Assembly (NCBI GenBank): GCA_009667805.1
Contig: CM019065.1
Span: forward strand, 20,425,822 to 20,489,821
From: Leptobrachium leishanense
Lineage: Eukaryota > Chordata > Amphibia > Anura > Megophryidae
Direction: 5' to 3'
DNA: 64,000 nt
Shown here piece after piece: positions 1 through 11,139 of the stretch. The translations under genes and the position numbers were made by a program. Each line of letters opens with the position of its first letter. The stretch's first letter is position 1. The notes beneath the pieces are model-generated. The model was not told where the DNA came from and did no database searches. It saw nothing but the letters and a program-made list of their open reading frames with translations.

Positions 1-165
1 CTCTCCGTCTGGCAATGAGAAGCCAGTCCTGTCTCCGTCTGGCAATGAGAAGCCAGTCCTGTCTCCGTCTGGCAATGAGAAGCCAGTCCTGTCTCCGTCT
101 GGCAATGAGAAGCCAGTCCTGTCTCCGTCTGGCAATGAGAAGCCAGTCCTGTCTCCGTCTGGCAA
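1..165 (+). repeat. 30-bp tandem repeat, about 5.5 copies
   Basis: The window opens inside an array of a 30-bp unit (ctccgtctggcaatgagaag plus ten bases) that repeats almost without change until about 165. Because 30 is a multiple of three, the array reads as a ten-residue repeat in the ORF that continues to 671. The left end lies outside the window. Confidence 0.9.
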
Positions 166-671
166 TGCGCTACCAATGTTGCCTGATTCTGGTAAGCTGC
201 CAGTCAGATCCATGGCAAACTGTGTGTCAGCAGTGCCAGAGCTACATTGCAACACCATTGTGCCCATGCCCCACAGAGTCCGGGGTTTCCAAACCTCATG
301 GTAAGGCACAGGTAGGCGAGCCTACTCCCACTGTTGCCATGTCAGGTATGGTGGTCACCCCTTCCAAGTCTCGATCCAGGAGGAGACGGGGGAAGCTGAC
401 CAACACTAGTCAATCTGGTTCCAAGAATACCACGCTCCAGGATGGGTCTGATGCCGTATTCTGTGCCTATCGTGAGGAGATCCAGCAGGGTAGTGGCCTG
501 ACTGGTACCAACATCCCTAATTCTAGCCCTGTACCCGAGGGTTATATACGATCCCCATGCGGGATGTTGTTCCGTGAGGCACACTGGGCCATGATCAGGA
601 AAGACCCTAATGCGCTCATGTGTTTTGAGGAGGAAGACGACACTGAATGGGTCCTTAATGGATTTTGGTGA
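15..671 (+). CDS. 3'-terminal ORF of an LTR-type element (function unknown)
   Basis: An open frame runs from the edge of the window through the 30-bp repeats and on to a stop at 669-671. It encodes roughly 218 visible residues. The first 50 are tandem ten-residue repeats, followed by a basic stretch with SRSRRRR near residue 120 and an acidic C-terminal end (EEEDDTEW). I recognise no protease, reverse transcriptase, RNase H or integrase motif. Its position is informative: it ends about 85 bp before a purine-rich tract and a probable LTR on the same strand, where the last ORF of a retroelement would lie. The true start is outside the window. It could be a degenerate tail of pol, an accessory ORF or chance coding in a repeat. 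Confidence 0.35.
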   Translation: MRSQSCLRLAMRSQSCLRLAMRSQSCLRLAMRSQSCLRLAMRSQSCLRLAMRYQCCLILVSCQSDPWQTVCQQCQSYIATPLCPCPTESGVSKPHGKAQVGEPTPTVAMSGMVVTPSKSRSRRRRGKLTNTSQSGSKNTTLQDGSDAVFCAYREEIQQGSGLTGTNIPNSSPVPEGYIRSPCGMLFREAHWAMIRKDPNALMCFEEEDDTEWVLNGFW

Positions 672-740
672 CTGGTGTTAGAAGCAGGAAACCAGATCAC
701 GGTCTGTCATGTGTTATGTTTTGGGTGCCCTGGGGTCACC

Positions 741-757
741 CATGGAGGAGGGGATAC
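741..757 (+). other. Probable polypurine tract before the 3' LTR
   Basis: The sequence catggaggaggggatac sits directly before the TGTTACG start of the LTR. A closely similar tract (tggaggagggtata in minus-strand sense) precedes the LTR at the other end of the window, which supports both calls. Confidence 0.5.
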
Positions 758-1616
758 TGTTACGTTCTGTGCTGGAAAATCTGTCTTCCTGCCCTCTGTA
801 TTTGTATATATGTTTTTTCCCTTGTGTTTCTGTTGCTGCCAATTTCTGGGTGGCCTCCCAGGGGTTAATTGGTGTTCTGTGTGCTGCTCACCTGTTGATC
901 CTTGCCCTGATTCCCCTGCCTATATTAGAGCTATGTACCCATAAGACATTGCTGAGTCATTTTCCTTTGCCTGGTCTCCTTGCATCCTGTGTCCTGAAAG
1001 CTCCTTGCTGTGTTCCTGATATCCTCCGTTTGTTAATCCTGGTTCAGTTATTGCCTCTTATTTCTGTTCCAGTTTATGTCAGTTCCTTCTGTGTATTTTG
1101 TTCTGTCTATTGCTGTATTTTGTTTTGCTGTTTATGTTCCATTCAGATTCTCCGGTTACTGATTTTGGCTTGGCTGACTTCCCTTCTGGTTCTGATTCCT
1201 GTATCCTGTATGACGTACTCTCTCTGGTTATGACCTTTGGCTTTCCTCTGACTATTCTATGCTATATTCCTTGCCTGTATCGTTTCCAGGTAACCCTGTC
1301 ATCTGCATATAACAAAAGACTCTGTACGGCTTCAAGGTAATACTTTCCATTAGATTAGATCCGGCTATCCTAAAGACCGGTCTTTCAGTGCAGGGAATCT
1401 TTGGTATTGCCGTACAGAGGTCTTTTGTTAACCCTTTGCTTTCACCTGTCCTTGCAGTTTACCCTGCATCTCTGCATATAGGGGCTTCTCTCAGGAACCA
1501 AGGCCTCACCTTCCTGCGAGTTATATTCATAGGGATATATATACAGACCGACCACTTCCAAGGATCGGAGGGCAAGTATAGGGTGGTGCGTGCCTGGTGG
1601 TACTGCCACCGTGACA
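758..1616 (+). mobile_element. Probable 3' LTR of a Ty3/gypsy-like retroelement
   Basis: This 859-bp segment begins TGTTACG and ends CGTGACA, so its ends form a short inverted repeat (6 of 7 positions) with the usual TG...CA termini. A purine-rich tract precedes it and a coding frame ends just upstream, so it is best read as the 3' LTR of an element running off the left edge. The open frames at 709-1233 are T-rich LTR sequence without recognisable protein motifs. The superfamily is inferred from the terminal motifs only. Confidence 0.5.
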
Positions 1617-2022
1617 ACAAGTATTTAACAGTTGCATAAAGATTGGGTCTAGTGGAGTCAGTGTGGTGCAGTGGTCAGTCCAGTGGAATCAGTCCAGTGT
1701 AGTCAGCCTAGTGGAGCCAGTCTGGCATAGGAGCCAGTCCAGAGAAGTCTGCCCAAGGAGCCCAGTGTGGGAGCTGTCTTAGATCAACCAGGGATGTCAT
1801 GACCAAGAGGTGTAGAGCAAAGCCATGAGGACTAAGTATCATAATTCCATTATGTGTGGTTGTCTGGTCTCAGTGTGCAGGGGTGAGGTTGCGAGCCCAG
1901 GATGCAGTGATACAGTGGAGAAACTTAGTATGGCGAAACCAGATGGGGTTTATTCAAATAAACAATATAAAGACAGACGGGTGAGGCAGGAAAGTCTCTG
2001 GTTGGGAGAGTGCTGAAGGGGA
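1617..2022. other. Unassigned, with degenerate agtccagtg-type repeats
   Basis: From about 1640 to 1790 there are short degenerate repeats around the word agtccagtg / gagccagtc. The rest shows no gene or recognised element and ends at the target-site duplication of the hAT element. Confidence 0.4.
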
Positions 2023-2253
2023 GTCTTTAGTAGGGATGAGCCGAACACCCCTGAGTTCGGTTCACATTCGAACTCGAACTTTCCAAATGTTCGACTTCGA
2101 ACTCAATACAAGTCAATGGGGCTGAAAGTTCAATTTTTAGAGTGCCCTCCAAGATGGCATATAAGCTAGATATTTGCCATAAAAGGTGTATGGGGGTCCG
2201 GTTAGTGCCCTGGGGGACAGGAAAAAAGGACAAAAAGTAAAAAAAAAAGGTTT

Positions 2254-3350
2254 TTAACCCTTTCACTGCTGAGGCTTTTCACACCTCTGTGCTGAGGTCA
2301 TTTTTACCGCTTTCGCTCATCATGTTTAACCGCGTTTTGTAGCCATATTTTGATATATGACCCAGACATATTATATATCGTTCTTTCCGGCAGACTTAGC
2401 AGATTCATAATATGTCATTATTATATGTATACGTTATGTCATGTCTGTATATTATAACAACAAAATGCAATAAAAGTTGCATTTTCAATAATTTATTATG
2501 TGTAAAGTGTTTTTTTTCACATTTTAACATGCGATCGTTTGCGGTTATATTTTGTATGGGGTGTGCTTGTTAACAAAATTAGAAATGGGGTCTCGTTACA
2601 TTTTTTTTGGGGAAAATTTTGCTTTTTTTAACAAACGCACCACATACAAAAATCATTAGTGCCGCATTATTGTTCACATTACAATTGAAATGGGAACAAT
2701 ATTGCTGCATTAACAAAACAAAACCAAAAAAATTGTTTATTTTTTTAGAATTTTTATTTTAAATATTTTAATATTTTTATTTTATTTTTTTTTTAAAAAA
2801 CATTTTTCATGCTCATGTCTGGTATTGTTGGAAAGGCCATGCTCTGGCCGATCCAACGATATCAAACATTAACCCCTAGCTGCCACGGATCGGGAGATAG
2901 GGGGTTCCAATGAACCCCCTATCTCCACCATTGGTGGCAGCTAGGGGTTAACTCCAGGACTGGCGTCATTGTGCTATGCACGATGATGCCAGTCCTCAGG
3001 GGGAGTTTCTGGAGGCTTGGCCGACATCCAAGATGTCAGCCAGCTCTAGGAGAGGATCACGATCCAGCGCTTTTCAGTGCCGATTCATGATCCGGCTCCC
3101 CAGGGGTTAATCACCGCCACCGTTTGGAAGAGCAGGCTGTGCCCTTCCAAATGGCACCTGGATTAATGCTCTGCCCCCGGCAATCGGGAGGGAGAGAGGT
3201 CCGAAGAGGTCCGACCTCCCCCCCCTCCCTTTCAGGCGCTTCCTCCGCACATGCGGGGGGGCGCCTGAATTAGATGTCATCGTGGCGGCGCGATGACCTC
3301 TAATTCCTCCGCCAGGGTCCCGAGTGCTGGGCTGACATCCAAGATGTGGT
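2254..3350 (+). mobile_element. TTAA-type MITE (piggyBac-like), copy 1, 3' truncated
   Basis: It begins TTAACCCTTTCACTGCTGAG, the same start as copies at 14477, 22116, 36352 and 44768. The homology stops near 3350 without the closing GAAGGGGTTAA. It carries the internal palindrome at about 2868-2952. It sits in the left long terminal repeat of the hAT element at a TTAA that is also present in the opposite hAT end, so it inserted after the hAT element. Kolobok elements also use TTAA, so piggyBac is the preferred but not the only reading. Confidence 0.65.
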
Positions 3351-3754
3351 TTTTCTTCCACCTCCATCAACTGTTTCATTGAGGACTCGATCCCTGGCTG
3401 AATATCTTTTATTGAAACTGAAGATTGTGAGTGCTAGCGCCGGACACCAGCTCTTGAACCTGCAGGTTCAACACTATGCCAATCATGGCTCAGAGTCCTG
3501 ATTGGGCAAATTTTGCACAATCATGGGCTCACAGAGCTAAATCCCGCAGCACACTATATAAGGTTTCCACGCAGCGCTTCTGCACGCATTTGAGAGGAGA
3601 TTACATAGGAGATTGTTGTTGTGTTAGTGTGTGTTCTTACTGCCAGTCTGCCACGCTACTGGGGGAGTCTGGGGGGTCTCATTTCTACCAAATATCTGGG
3701 AATTGTTGTAATGTTTGTGCTCAGTCCCAGCAACTATTTTGGGGTCAGTAATTT

Positions 3755-4170
3755 ATGCAAAATATTTGGGAATTGAGGTGATCTATGTCTTGTGACTCAT
3801 TGCCAGTGCCACGCAGTATTTTGGGGGTCACTAATTTCTACAAAATATTTGGGAATTGAGGTGATCTGTGTCTTGTCACACAGCCAGTGCCACGCAGTAT
3901 TTAGGGGGTCACTAATTTCTACAAAATATTTGGAATTGAGGTGATCTGTGTCTTGTCGCACAGCCAGTGCCACGCAGTATTTTGGGGGTCACTAATTTCT
4001 ACAAAATATTTGGGAATTGAGGTGATCTGTGTCTTGTCGCACAGCCAGTGCCACGCAGTATTTTGGGGGTCACTAATTTCTACAAAATATTTGGGAATTG
4101 AGGTGATCTGTGTCTTGTCGCACAGCCAGTGCCATGCAGTATTTTGGGCATCAGTAATTTCTACAAAACA
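3755..4170. repeat. 81-bp tandem repeat, about 5 copies
   Basis: The unit contains gaggtgatctgtgtcttg, a cacagccagtgcca segment, ggggtcactaatttctacaa and aatatttggg. Copies are 81 bp apart, so both strands read as 27-residue repeats; those open frames are by-products of the period. The repeat lies between the left terminus and the transposase of the hAT element. Confidence 0.85.
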
Positions 4171-4450
4171 TTTGGGAATTGTTATAATCCGTGTGCACTC
4201 ACTGGCTGCCACCCATCAGGGGATCTCACTGATTTATAGGAGGTTTCTGAGACTTGTAATCTGTGTCTTCTCACTGCCACCCATCACGGGGTCACACTGA
4301 TTTATAGGAGGTTTCTGAGACTTGTAATCTGTGTCTTCTCACTGCCAGCTATCAGGGTGTCTCACTGAGTTATACCAGAGTTCTGTAAATCTTTAATCTT
4401 TAATCTTTATATCAGAGTTCTGTATATATATAATCTATATTTCACTAACC

Positions 4451-7400
4451 ATGTCTGAAAGGACAGGCAGACGCTCCCAGACACAGATAAGAAGGCAAGC
4501 AGCCCCTGTGTCGGGAGGCTGTGCCTCTGGTCGTGGTGGACGTGGTGCATCCTCTGCAGGGGCACGCTTGTCCTTTCTAACTGGTGCTGGCTGTCTTCTG
4601 AAGCAGCAGCAACATACAGAGGATTTGGTGGATTGGTTAACCAGGCCATCCTCATCCTCCGAGTCCTCTGCCAGCCAGGCTCGTAGTGCTTTACAGTCCA
4701 CCTCTGCTGCCAAAGCATCTATTGCAGCCTCCATGTCCACAGCTACTCCTGCCATAGCCTCACTATCACACACGGAGGAGTCAGCTGAATTGTTTGACTA
4801 CAATGATAGTGACATGCTGATTGAGGATGCGCAGCAGGTACAGTGCTCTGATTCAATCTCTGAGGTTCAGGAAGGGAGTATAATCAACCTAGAGGAAAGG
4901 GGTGCCATTGATGACACACAAATAACTGGCACTCATGTTGCCCCAGCAGCTGCAGCATACTGCCAAGTTGGCTCCAGTGACGAGGAGATAGGGGATGATG
5001 ATGACAATGATGATGAGGTCACTGACTCCACCTGGGTGCCTGATCAAACAGAGGAATCAAGTGAGGAGGAGGGGGTGGAGGAGGAAGAGGCACAGCAAAC
5101 ACGAGGCACAACATCCTCTATGACCAACCGTAGCACTAGTCAGTCCAAGGCATCAGATGTCAGAGCTGCTCCGGTACAGAGCGCTGTTGTCTCAAAGCAC
5201 ACATGCAGGAACTCTGCTGTCTGGGAGTTCTTTAAGAAATGTGCAGCAGACCCCATCGTTGCTATTTGTAATCTATGTCAGATGAGGCTCAAGTGTGGGA
5301 AAGACACCGGACGCTTGGGTACCACGTGCTTGAGGCGACATATGACCACCTGCCACACATCACGTTGGCGCAAAACTTTGCGTAGGTCCTCCTCCTCCTC
5401 ATCTGTCTCTACCCCCACCGTATGTCCTACCATGTCAATGCCTACAACCTCCACTGACAGGGATGATGCTACAGTAATGGATGTACCAGCTCCTTCCTCA
5501 CAATGTGACAGCATTCCATCAGCTGAAGATTTACGCAGTCAGATTACGTTGCCAGAGCTATTGCAGCGTAAAAAAAATATAGTCCCAACCATCCCCAAGC
5601 ACAGCGTCTAAATGCCAGCTTAGCAAAATGACTCGCATTGCAGCTGCTGCCTTTCCAGCTGGTGGACTCTGCTCCCTTCTGTGAATTTGCTGAATGTGCT
5701 GTACCACAGTGGCAGGTTCCAAAACACCATTTCTTTTCATGGAAGGCCATTCCAGCACTATACCAGCACGTGGAAGACAATGTTATCGAGTCATTGGGAA
5801 AGGCAGTCAGCAGCAAGGTACATGTGACTTTAGACACGTGGTCCAGCAAGCATGGACAGGGTCGTTACATTTCCTTCACGGCACACTGGGTAACTCTGAT
5901 TGCAGCTGGGAGGGATCCAAGACGGGGCTCTGTGCTGGAGCTTGTTTATCTACCACGCCTCCAGAAAGCTGCTTGTATGACGTCTGTCTGCTCCACCACC
6001 AACTCTCCCTCTTCCTCCTCCTCCTTCTGTGTCTCTGGGAGTTAAACCGTCGCCTGACAGGGGCTACGCAATGGCTCAAGCAAAAAGAAGCCATACTGTG
6101 CTTGAGCTGGTTTGTTTAGGGGACAGGAGCCACACTGGGCCAGAAATTCTGTCAGCTCTGCAGGGTCAGGTGCAGAGATGGTTAACACCACGCCAGCTTC
6201 AGCTGGGATTGATCGTCTGTAATAATGGCAGCAACCTTCTCTCCACCCTACGCAAGGGTAAATTGAAGCATGTACCATGCCTAGCATACAACCTAAATCT
6301 AGTGGTACAGCGTTTCCTAACCAAGTACCCAGGGCTGGCAGAGCTTCTCAGCCAGGCCAGAAAAGTCTGCAGCAACTTCAGACGGTCATTCCCAGCAAGC
6401 GTTCGTCTGGCAGAAATTCAAAAAGAATTCCACCTTCCCACAAACCGTCTGATCTGTGACATGCCCACCAGGTGGAACTCGACATTAGCAATGCTGCCAA
6501 TTCTGCAGCATCTGCACAAGCAGCAGAGGGCCATCAACGAGTACCTCTGTGAGTATGGCACAAGGACAGGTTCAGGTCAACTTGTTTTTTTTTTCCCCCG
6601 CAGTGGCTGATGATCAAGGATGCATGCACTGTACTGTCACCATTTGAGGAGGCAACGAGGATGGTGAGTAGGGACAGTGCATGCATCAGTGACACAATTC
6701 CTTTAGTGTTCCTGCTGGAGCACACTCTGCGGGGAATTATAGATGTGCCTCTAGAGGCAGAGCAGCGGGAGGAAGAGGAGGCCTTCCCTAGCTCTCAAGG
6801 CCCCAGTTTTTCAACAGACAGCATTCCAGCGGGTCCTCCTCAGATCAGACAGGAGTAGGATGAGGAGGAGGAATATTTAAGTAGTGGGGGCAGTGAAGGT
6901 GGGGATTCCTCAAGGGAGGGTTTTCTGTGCCCAGATACACAAGGGCTAGTACGTGGCTGGGAGGAGGAAGTGCACAATACGGTCATCCTCATTGACCAGG
7001 AAGACTCGGAAGCTAATGCCACCTCCAACCTACGCTGCATGGGCTCCCTTATAATGCAAAGCCTGCTAGAGGACCCCAGGATTCGTGCTATCAAGGAGAG
7101 GGATCATTACTGGTTGGCAACCCTTCTTGATCCACGATACAAGGGTAAAGTTGCAGAGCTCATCCTGCCTGCAGAGGGAGCACAGGATGAAAACACTTGA
7201 GGACGCTCTAAAGCGACACTTGTGTAACACCTTTCCAGGCACTGGTAGGTTACCAAGTAAAGACACAGATGCTTCTGAGGCTGCGGATGATCAGAGGAAT
7301 AGTGTTGAAGGTCAGGGCCGCTTGACTGATGCATTTTAAAAAAAATTTAGTCCACAATGCCCAGGGACGTCAAATGTATTCACCCACTGCCAGCGTCTTC

Positions 7401-7690
7401 ACCATATGGTGCAGGACTACCTAGGGGCAAGGGCAGACCTGGATACCTTTCCAGCAGATGATCCACTGGCTTACTGGGTGTTGAGATTGGATCACTGGCC
7501 AGAACTTAGCCAATATGCTATGTAGCTACTAGGTTGCCCTTCATCTAGCGTTCTGAAAGGACGTTCAGTGCCGCTGGAGGTTTTGTCACAGACAAAAGAG
7601 TGCATCTGTCCACCGACTCTGTAGACCGGCTGACATTTAAAAAAATGAATCAGTCCTGGATCAGCAGCTATCAATCCCCTGATGCTGACA
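4451..7690 (+). pseudogene. hAT transposase (ZBED-like), frameshifted
   Basis: The first open segment (4451-5611, 386 codons) has a serine- and acid-rich N-terminal region and, near residues 255-300, a BED-type zinc finger: a tryptophan/phenylalanine pair (VWEFF), CNLC, and HMTTCH. Later pieces continue in changing frames: 5638-6045 (LDTWSSKHG), 6029-6610 (MPTRWNSTLAML, typical of the hAT catalytic core), 6610-7197 with an internal stop at 6856, and 7557-7670, which reads RTFSAAGGF followed by SVDRLTFKKMNQSWI, the hAT dimerisation end. At least five frame changes or stops separate these parts, so no transposase can be made from this copy. An intact protein of this type would bind the terminal repeats and cut and paste the element. 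Its position inside hAT termini agrees with this. Confidence 0.85.
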
Positions 7691-7739
7691 TAATGGAATA
7701 GATCGGGGATGTCTTCTGCATTCACAAAACCTTCAGCAC

Positions 7740-8400
7740 TGAACTCTTCCACAATACCACAAAAGGGTTACGGTGTGAAGGCACTTGCTGCCATGAAAGG
7801 AACAATATCTGGGTGCACTGACGCCTTTACCAGATTCATATCTTTTTAATATAGGACCGCAAGGTCCACCCCTGCACTCTCCCACAATACTACAGAGGGG
7901 TTACTGTAGGAATGCACTTGCTGGTCTGGCACCAAAAGCACAATATCTGGGTGCACTGACGCCTTTACCAGATTCATATCTTTTTAATATAGGACTGCAT
8001 GGTCCACCCCTGCACTCTTCCACAATACTACAGAGGGGTTACTGTATGATGGCATTTGCTGGCCTGGCACCAAAGGTAAAATATCTGGGTGCACTGATGC
8101 CTTTACTAGATTCATATCTTTTTAATATAGGACAGCAAGGTCCACCCCTGCACTCTTCCACAATACCACAGAGGGGTCACTGTATGAATGCACTTGCTGG
8201 CCTGGCAGTCTGGCACCCAAAGCACAATATCTGGGTGCACTGATGCCCATTACCAGATTCATATCTTTTTAATATAGGACCGCAAGGTCCACCCTTGCAC
8301 TCTTCCACAATACTACAGAGGGGTTACTGTATGATGGCACTTGCTGGCCTGGCACCAAAGGCACAATATTTGGGTGCACTGCCACTGACGCCTGTATCAG
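7740..8400. repeat. Subterminal ~140-bp tandem repeat of the hAT element
   Basis: The block ccacaatactacagagggg, followed by a gcacttgctggcctggcacc-type segment and ggaccgcaaggtccaccc, recurs at about 7882, 8020, 8159 and 8305 (spacing 138-146 bp), with a degenerate first copy near 7748. A related copy recurs at 9115-9290 in the duplicated right end. Confidence 0.8.
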
Positions 8401-8741
8401 ATTCATATCCTCACAGGGGTTACTGTGTGACGGCACTGTTGCCGATGCTAAAGGCCCAATTTTAATGCTCCTATTGTTACTTTCATCCAAAGCCTGCATA
8501 AGTTTCACAATAATTGTGAAATAAAAAATCACTAAACTTTTTCTGTGTGTACGAAAATGTCTCCTCTTTTAATACAGACTGCCGCCCCATGCAGTTGTTT
8601 ATGGATAGATTAAAGGAAAACCATTTACCGTCATTTGAAATGTAATTTTTTGTTTTTTACATATTTCTATACATCTGAGAAATAAGCCACTTCACGGGCA
8701 GGTTATTGGGACCTCCTAGGCACGATATTTGAAGGAATTTT

Positions 8742-9027
8742 TTGTTTTTATTTTTAACCCTTATTTCATGGAAAACTCACGGTCCCTTTAAAAACATTTT
8801 TTTTTTACTTTTTGTCCTTGTTTCCTGTCCCCCAGGGCACTATCTGGACCCCCATACACCTTTTATGGCAAATATCTTGCATATATGCCCTCTTGGAGGG
8901 CACTCTAAAAATCTAATTTTCAGTCCCATTGACTTGTATTGAGTTCGAGTTCGAATCCGAACATTTGGAAAGTTCGAGTTCGAGCGCAAACCGAACTCGG
9001 GGGTGTTCAGCTCATCCCTACTGCAAA
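8742..9027. repeat. Internal extra copy of the hAT right terminus
   Basis: This segment matches 9590-9876 and ends in the same TIR (GGGTGTTCAGCTCATCCCTA). The following 9028-9876 then repeats the subterminal block and terminus again. The right end of the element is therefore present twice in tandem. Confidence 0.8.
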
Positions 9028-9884
9028 AGGCACTATATTTGGGTGCACTGCCACTGACACCTATATTACCAGATTCATATCATTTTAATTTTGGACCACA
9101 GGGTCGAACCCGTCACTCTTCCAATACCACAGAGGGGTTACTTACGGTGTGAAGGCACTTGCTGCCACCAAAGGCACAATATTTGGGTGCACTGCCACTG
9201 ACGCCTATATTACCAGATTCATATTTTAATATTGGACCGCAGGGTCCAAGCCTGCACTCTTCCACAATACCACAGAGGGTCACTGTTGCCGACACTAAAG
9301 GCCCAATTTTAAAGCACCTATTGTTACTTTCGTCCAAAACCTGCATAAGTTTCACCATAACTTAGCCAAAAAAAATTACTAAACTTTTTCTGCGTGTCCT
9401 AAAATGTCTCCTCTTTCCATACAGACTGCCGCCCCAAGCAGTGGTTTATGAATAGATTAAAGGAAAACCATTTACCGCCATTTGAAATGTCATTTTTTTT
9501 TTAAAATGTTTCTATACATCCTACAAATCCGCCACTTCACGGGCAGGTTATGGGGACCTCCTAGGCACAATATTTGAAGGAATTTTTCATTTTTATTGTT
9601 AACCTTTATTCATGGAAAACTCACTGTTCCTTTAAAAACATTTTTTTTAACTTTTTTTCCTTGTTTCCTGTCCCCCAGGACACTACCCGGACCCCCATAC
9701 ACCTTTTATGGCAAATATCTTGCTTATATGCCCTCTTGGAGGGCACTCTAAAAATCGAACTTTCAAGTCCCATTGACTTGCATTGAGTTTGGTTCGTGTT
9801 CGAGTTCGAACTTGAACTTTTGAAATTGTTCGAGTTCAAATGCGAACTGAACACGGGGGTGTTCGGCTCATCCCTAGTCTTGAG

Positions 9885-10308
9885 GGTACTTGAGGACTGC
9901 GGTTGAGAACCACTGCCTTACAGTGATATGATTATTAAGGATGCCATGTGAATCGGTTTGTCGTATTTCTTATTTAACTGTAACAGTAGCCTAAACTGAC
10001 AAACTATAACAGATTATTTATTGATATTTTTACTTACACTTGTATTTGTGTTTAATTTGTCCTCAATCCCCAAAGAGTTAACCAAGTAAGAGGGTCATAA
10101 ATTCTTACACTATACACATCAAACCTTGTGTGTGATTTATATAGTTAGTCATGGTATTGAAAGAAGACTTCTAGGAAAAAAACACATTGGCTTCTTGTTT
10201 GGGGAAAAATCCACTGACTCATATTAATTCAATAAGTGATGCTAGGAATAAAATAAAAATGGTAATTATTTATAAAAAAAGTTGACTCTTGAAGAAAGTA
10301 AAGCTTAC
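9885..10308. other. Intron 3 side of V2R gene A, paralogous from about 10078
   Basis: From about 10078 to the exon, this DNA aligns with gene B intron 3 at about 59975-60160 and 60761-60809. Position 10263-10270 (taattatt) is the empty site of the LINE insertion found in gene B. Nothing recognisable lies between 9885 and 10078. Confidence 0.6.
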
Positions 10309-11139
10309 CTGCCATGACTGGAAATCCTTAAAATCTGCACATAATCGTTTGGAAAAAGGACCTTCTCCATTTTTGCAGTTATTCATATCTTTCAAAGCAT
10401 TGGCCACGGCAAGGACTGCAGTGTAGACACTATATGTTGGTCTTAAACGAGAAACGTCATTGTAAACATTTTGGAGGTTTTCTAGGATTTCTGATCCAGT
10501 ACACGCTTTAACATTTGTATCCAAAGATCCTGTTTCATTTTTGTCACTTATGAACCTGCAATTGAATGCTATTTCCCAAAATATCTTTGTCCAGGCTCTT
10601 CCCAAGGACATGGAAGGATTGATTGTGTTGAGGAATTGTTTAAGCCCAGGTATTGTCCCACTTTCAAGAGCTAGACCTATGGTTCCAGTCAGAACAGCCG
10701 AAAACATGTCTAAAGAGAGTATGACTGCTGTAGACCAACCTGCATTTGCAACAAGTACTTTTCCTGTCAGATTTTGTTTCACCATCTCTTTCACTATGGG
10801 TATTAGATCTACGCTGGCACCATAAAGAACCACAACCTTAGCTGTTGATGTCTTTATGGTCTTAACAATATGAGGAGCATTGCGGTCTGGATAACTTGTC
10901 AGAATGTTCTCATTGAACGCCACACATACACCGGCTTTGACTATCTCTTGTTGAAGAAGCTGAATTCCCAGTTGTCCATAGTCATTATCCGAAGCTACTA
11001 ACCCAACCCAAGTCCAACGAAAATGTACCACTAGATCTGCAAGTCCTTTAGACTGATATATATCACTTGGTACAGTCCTAAGAAACGAGGGAAACCTGAT
11101 GTGGTCACTGAGGAAGGCACTGGCTGAATGATGGCTGAT
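10309..11139 (-). CDS. V2R gene A, exon 3 (ligand-binding domain)
   Basis: This 831-bp exon (277 codons, phase 0 at both ends) encodes the central part of the extracellular Venus-flytrap domain of a class C vomeronasal type-2 receptor. It starts after a tttgtcaacag acceptor with ISHHSASAF and ends TGG CAG before a gtaagc donor. Family-typical blocks are FPSFLRTVPSD near residue 15, WTWVGLVASDNDYG near residue 40 and a VNPSMSLG-like NPSMSLGRAW block near residue 170. No stop or frameshift is present. It is clearly the paralogue of 60810-61640, which has identical length and boundaries. V2Rs bind peptides or amino-acid-like ligands in vomeronasal neurons; the ligand here is unknown. Exons 4-6 are not found downstream in the window. 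Confidence 0.9.

Larger units (their letters stand above)
2031..9876 (+). mobile_element. hAT DNA transposon, about 7.8 kb, decayed
   Basis: The element starts TAGGGATGAGCCGAACACCC and ends with the inverted counterpart GGGTGTTCGGCTCATCCCTA. It is flanked by an 8-bp duplication, gtctttag at 2023-2030 and gtcttgag at 9877-9884 (7 of 8), as hAT elements make. The inverted similarity between the ends continues for about 220 bp. Inside are an 81-bp tandem repeat near the left end, a plus-strand transposase pseudogene, roughly 140-bp repeats near the right end, and an extra copy of the right terminus at about 8740-9027. A TTAA-type MITE has inserted at 2254. The superfamily call rests on the TIR, the 8-bp duplication and the transposase C-terminal motif. 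Confidence 0.85.

Noticed and set aside
709..1233. A 174-residue hydrophobic, membrane-like protein
   Set aside because: Lies wholly in a T-rich LTR with no homology I recognise; T-rich DNA translates to hydrophobic residues.
3919..4300. Paired ORFs on opposite strands with 27-residue repeats
   Set aside because: By-product of the 81-bp repeat in the hAT element.
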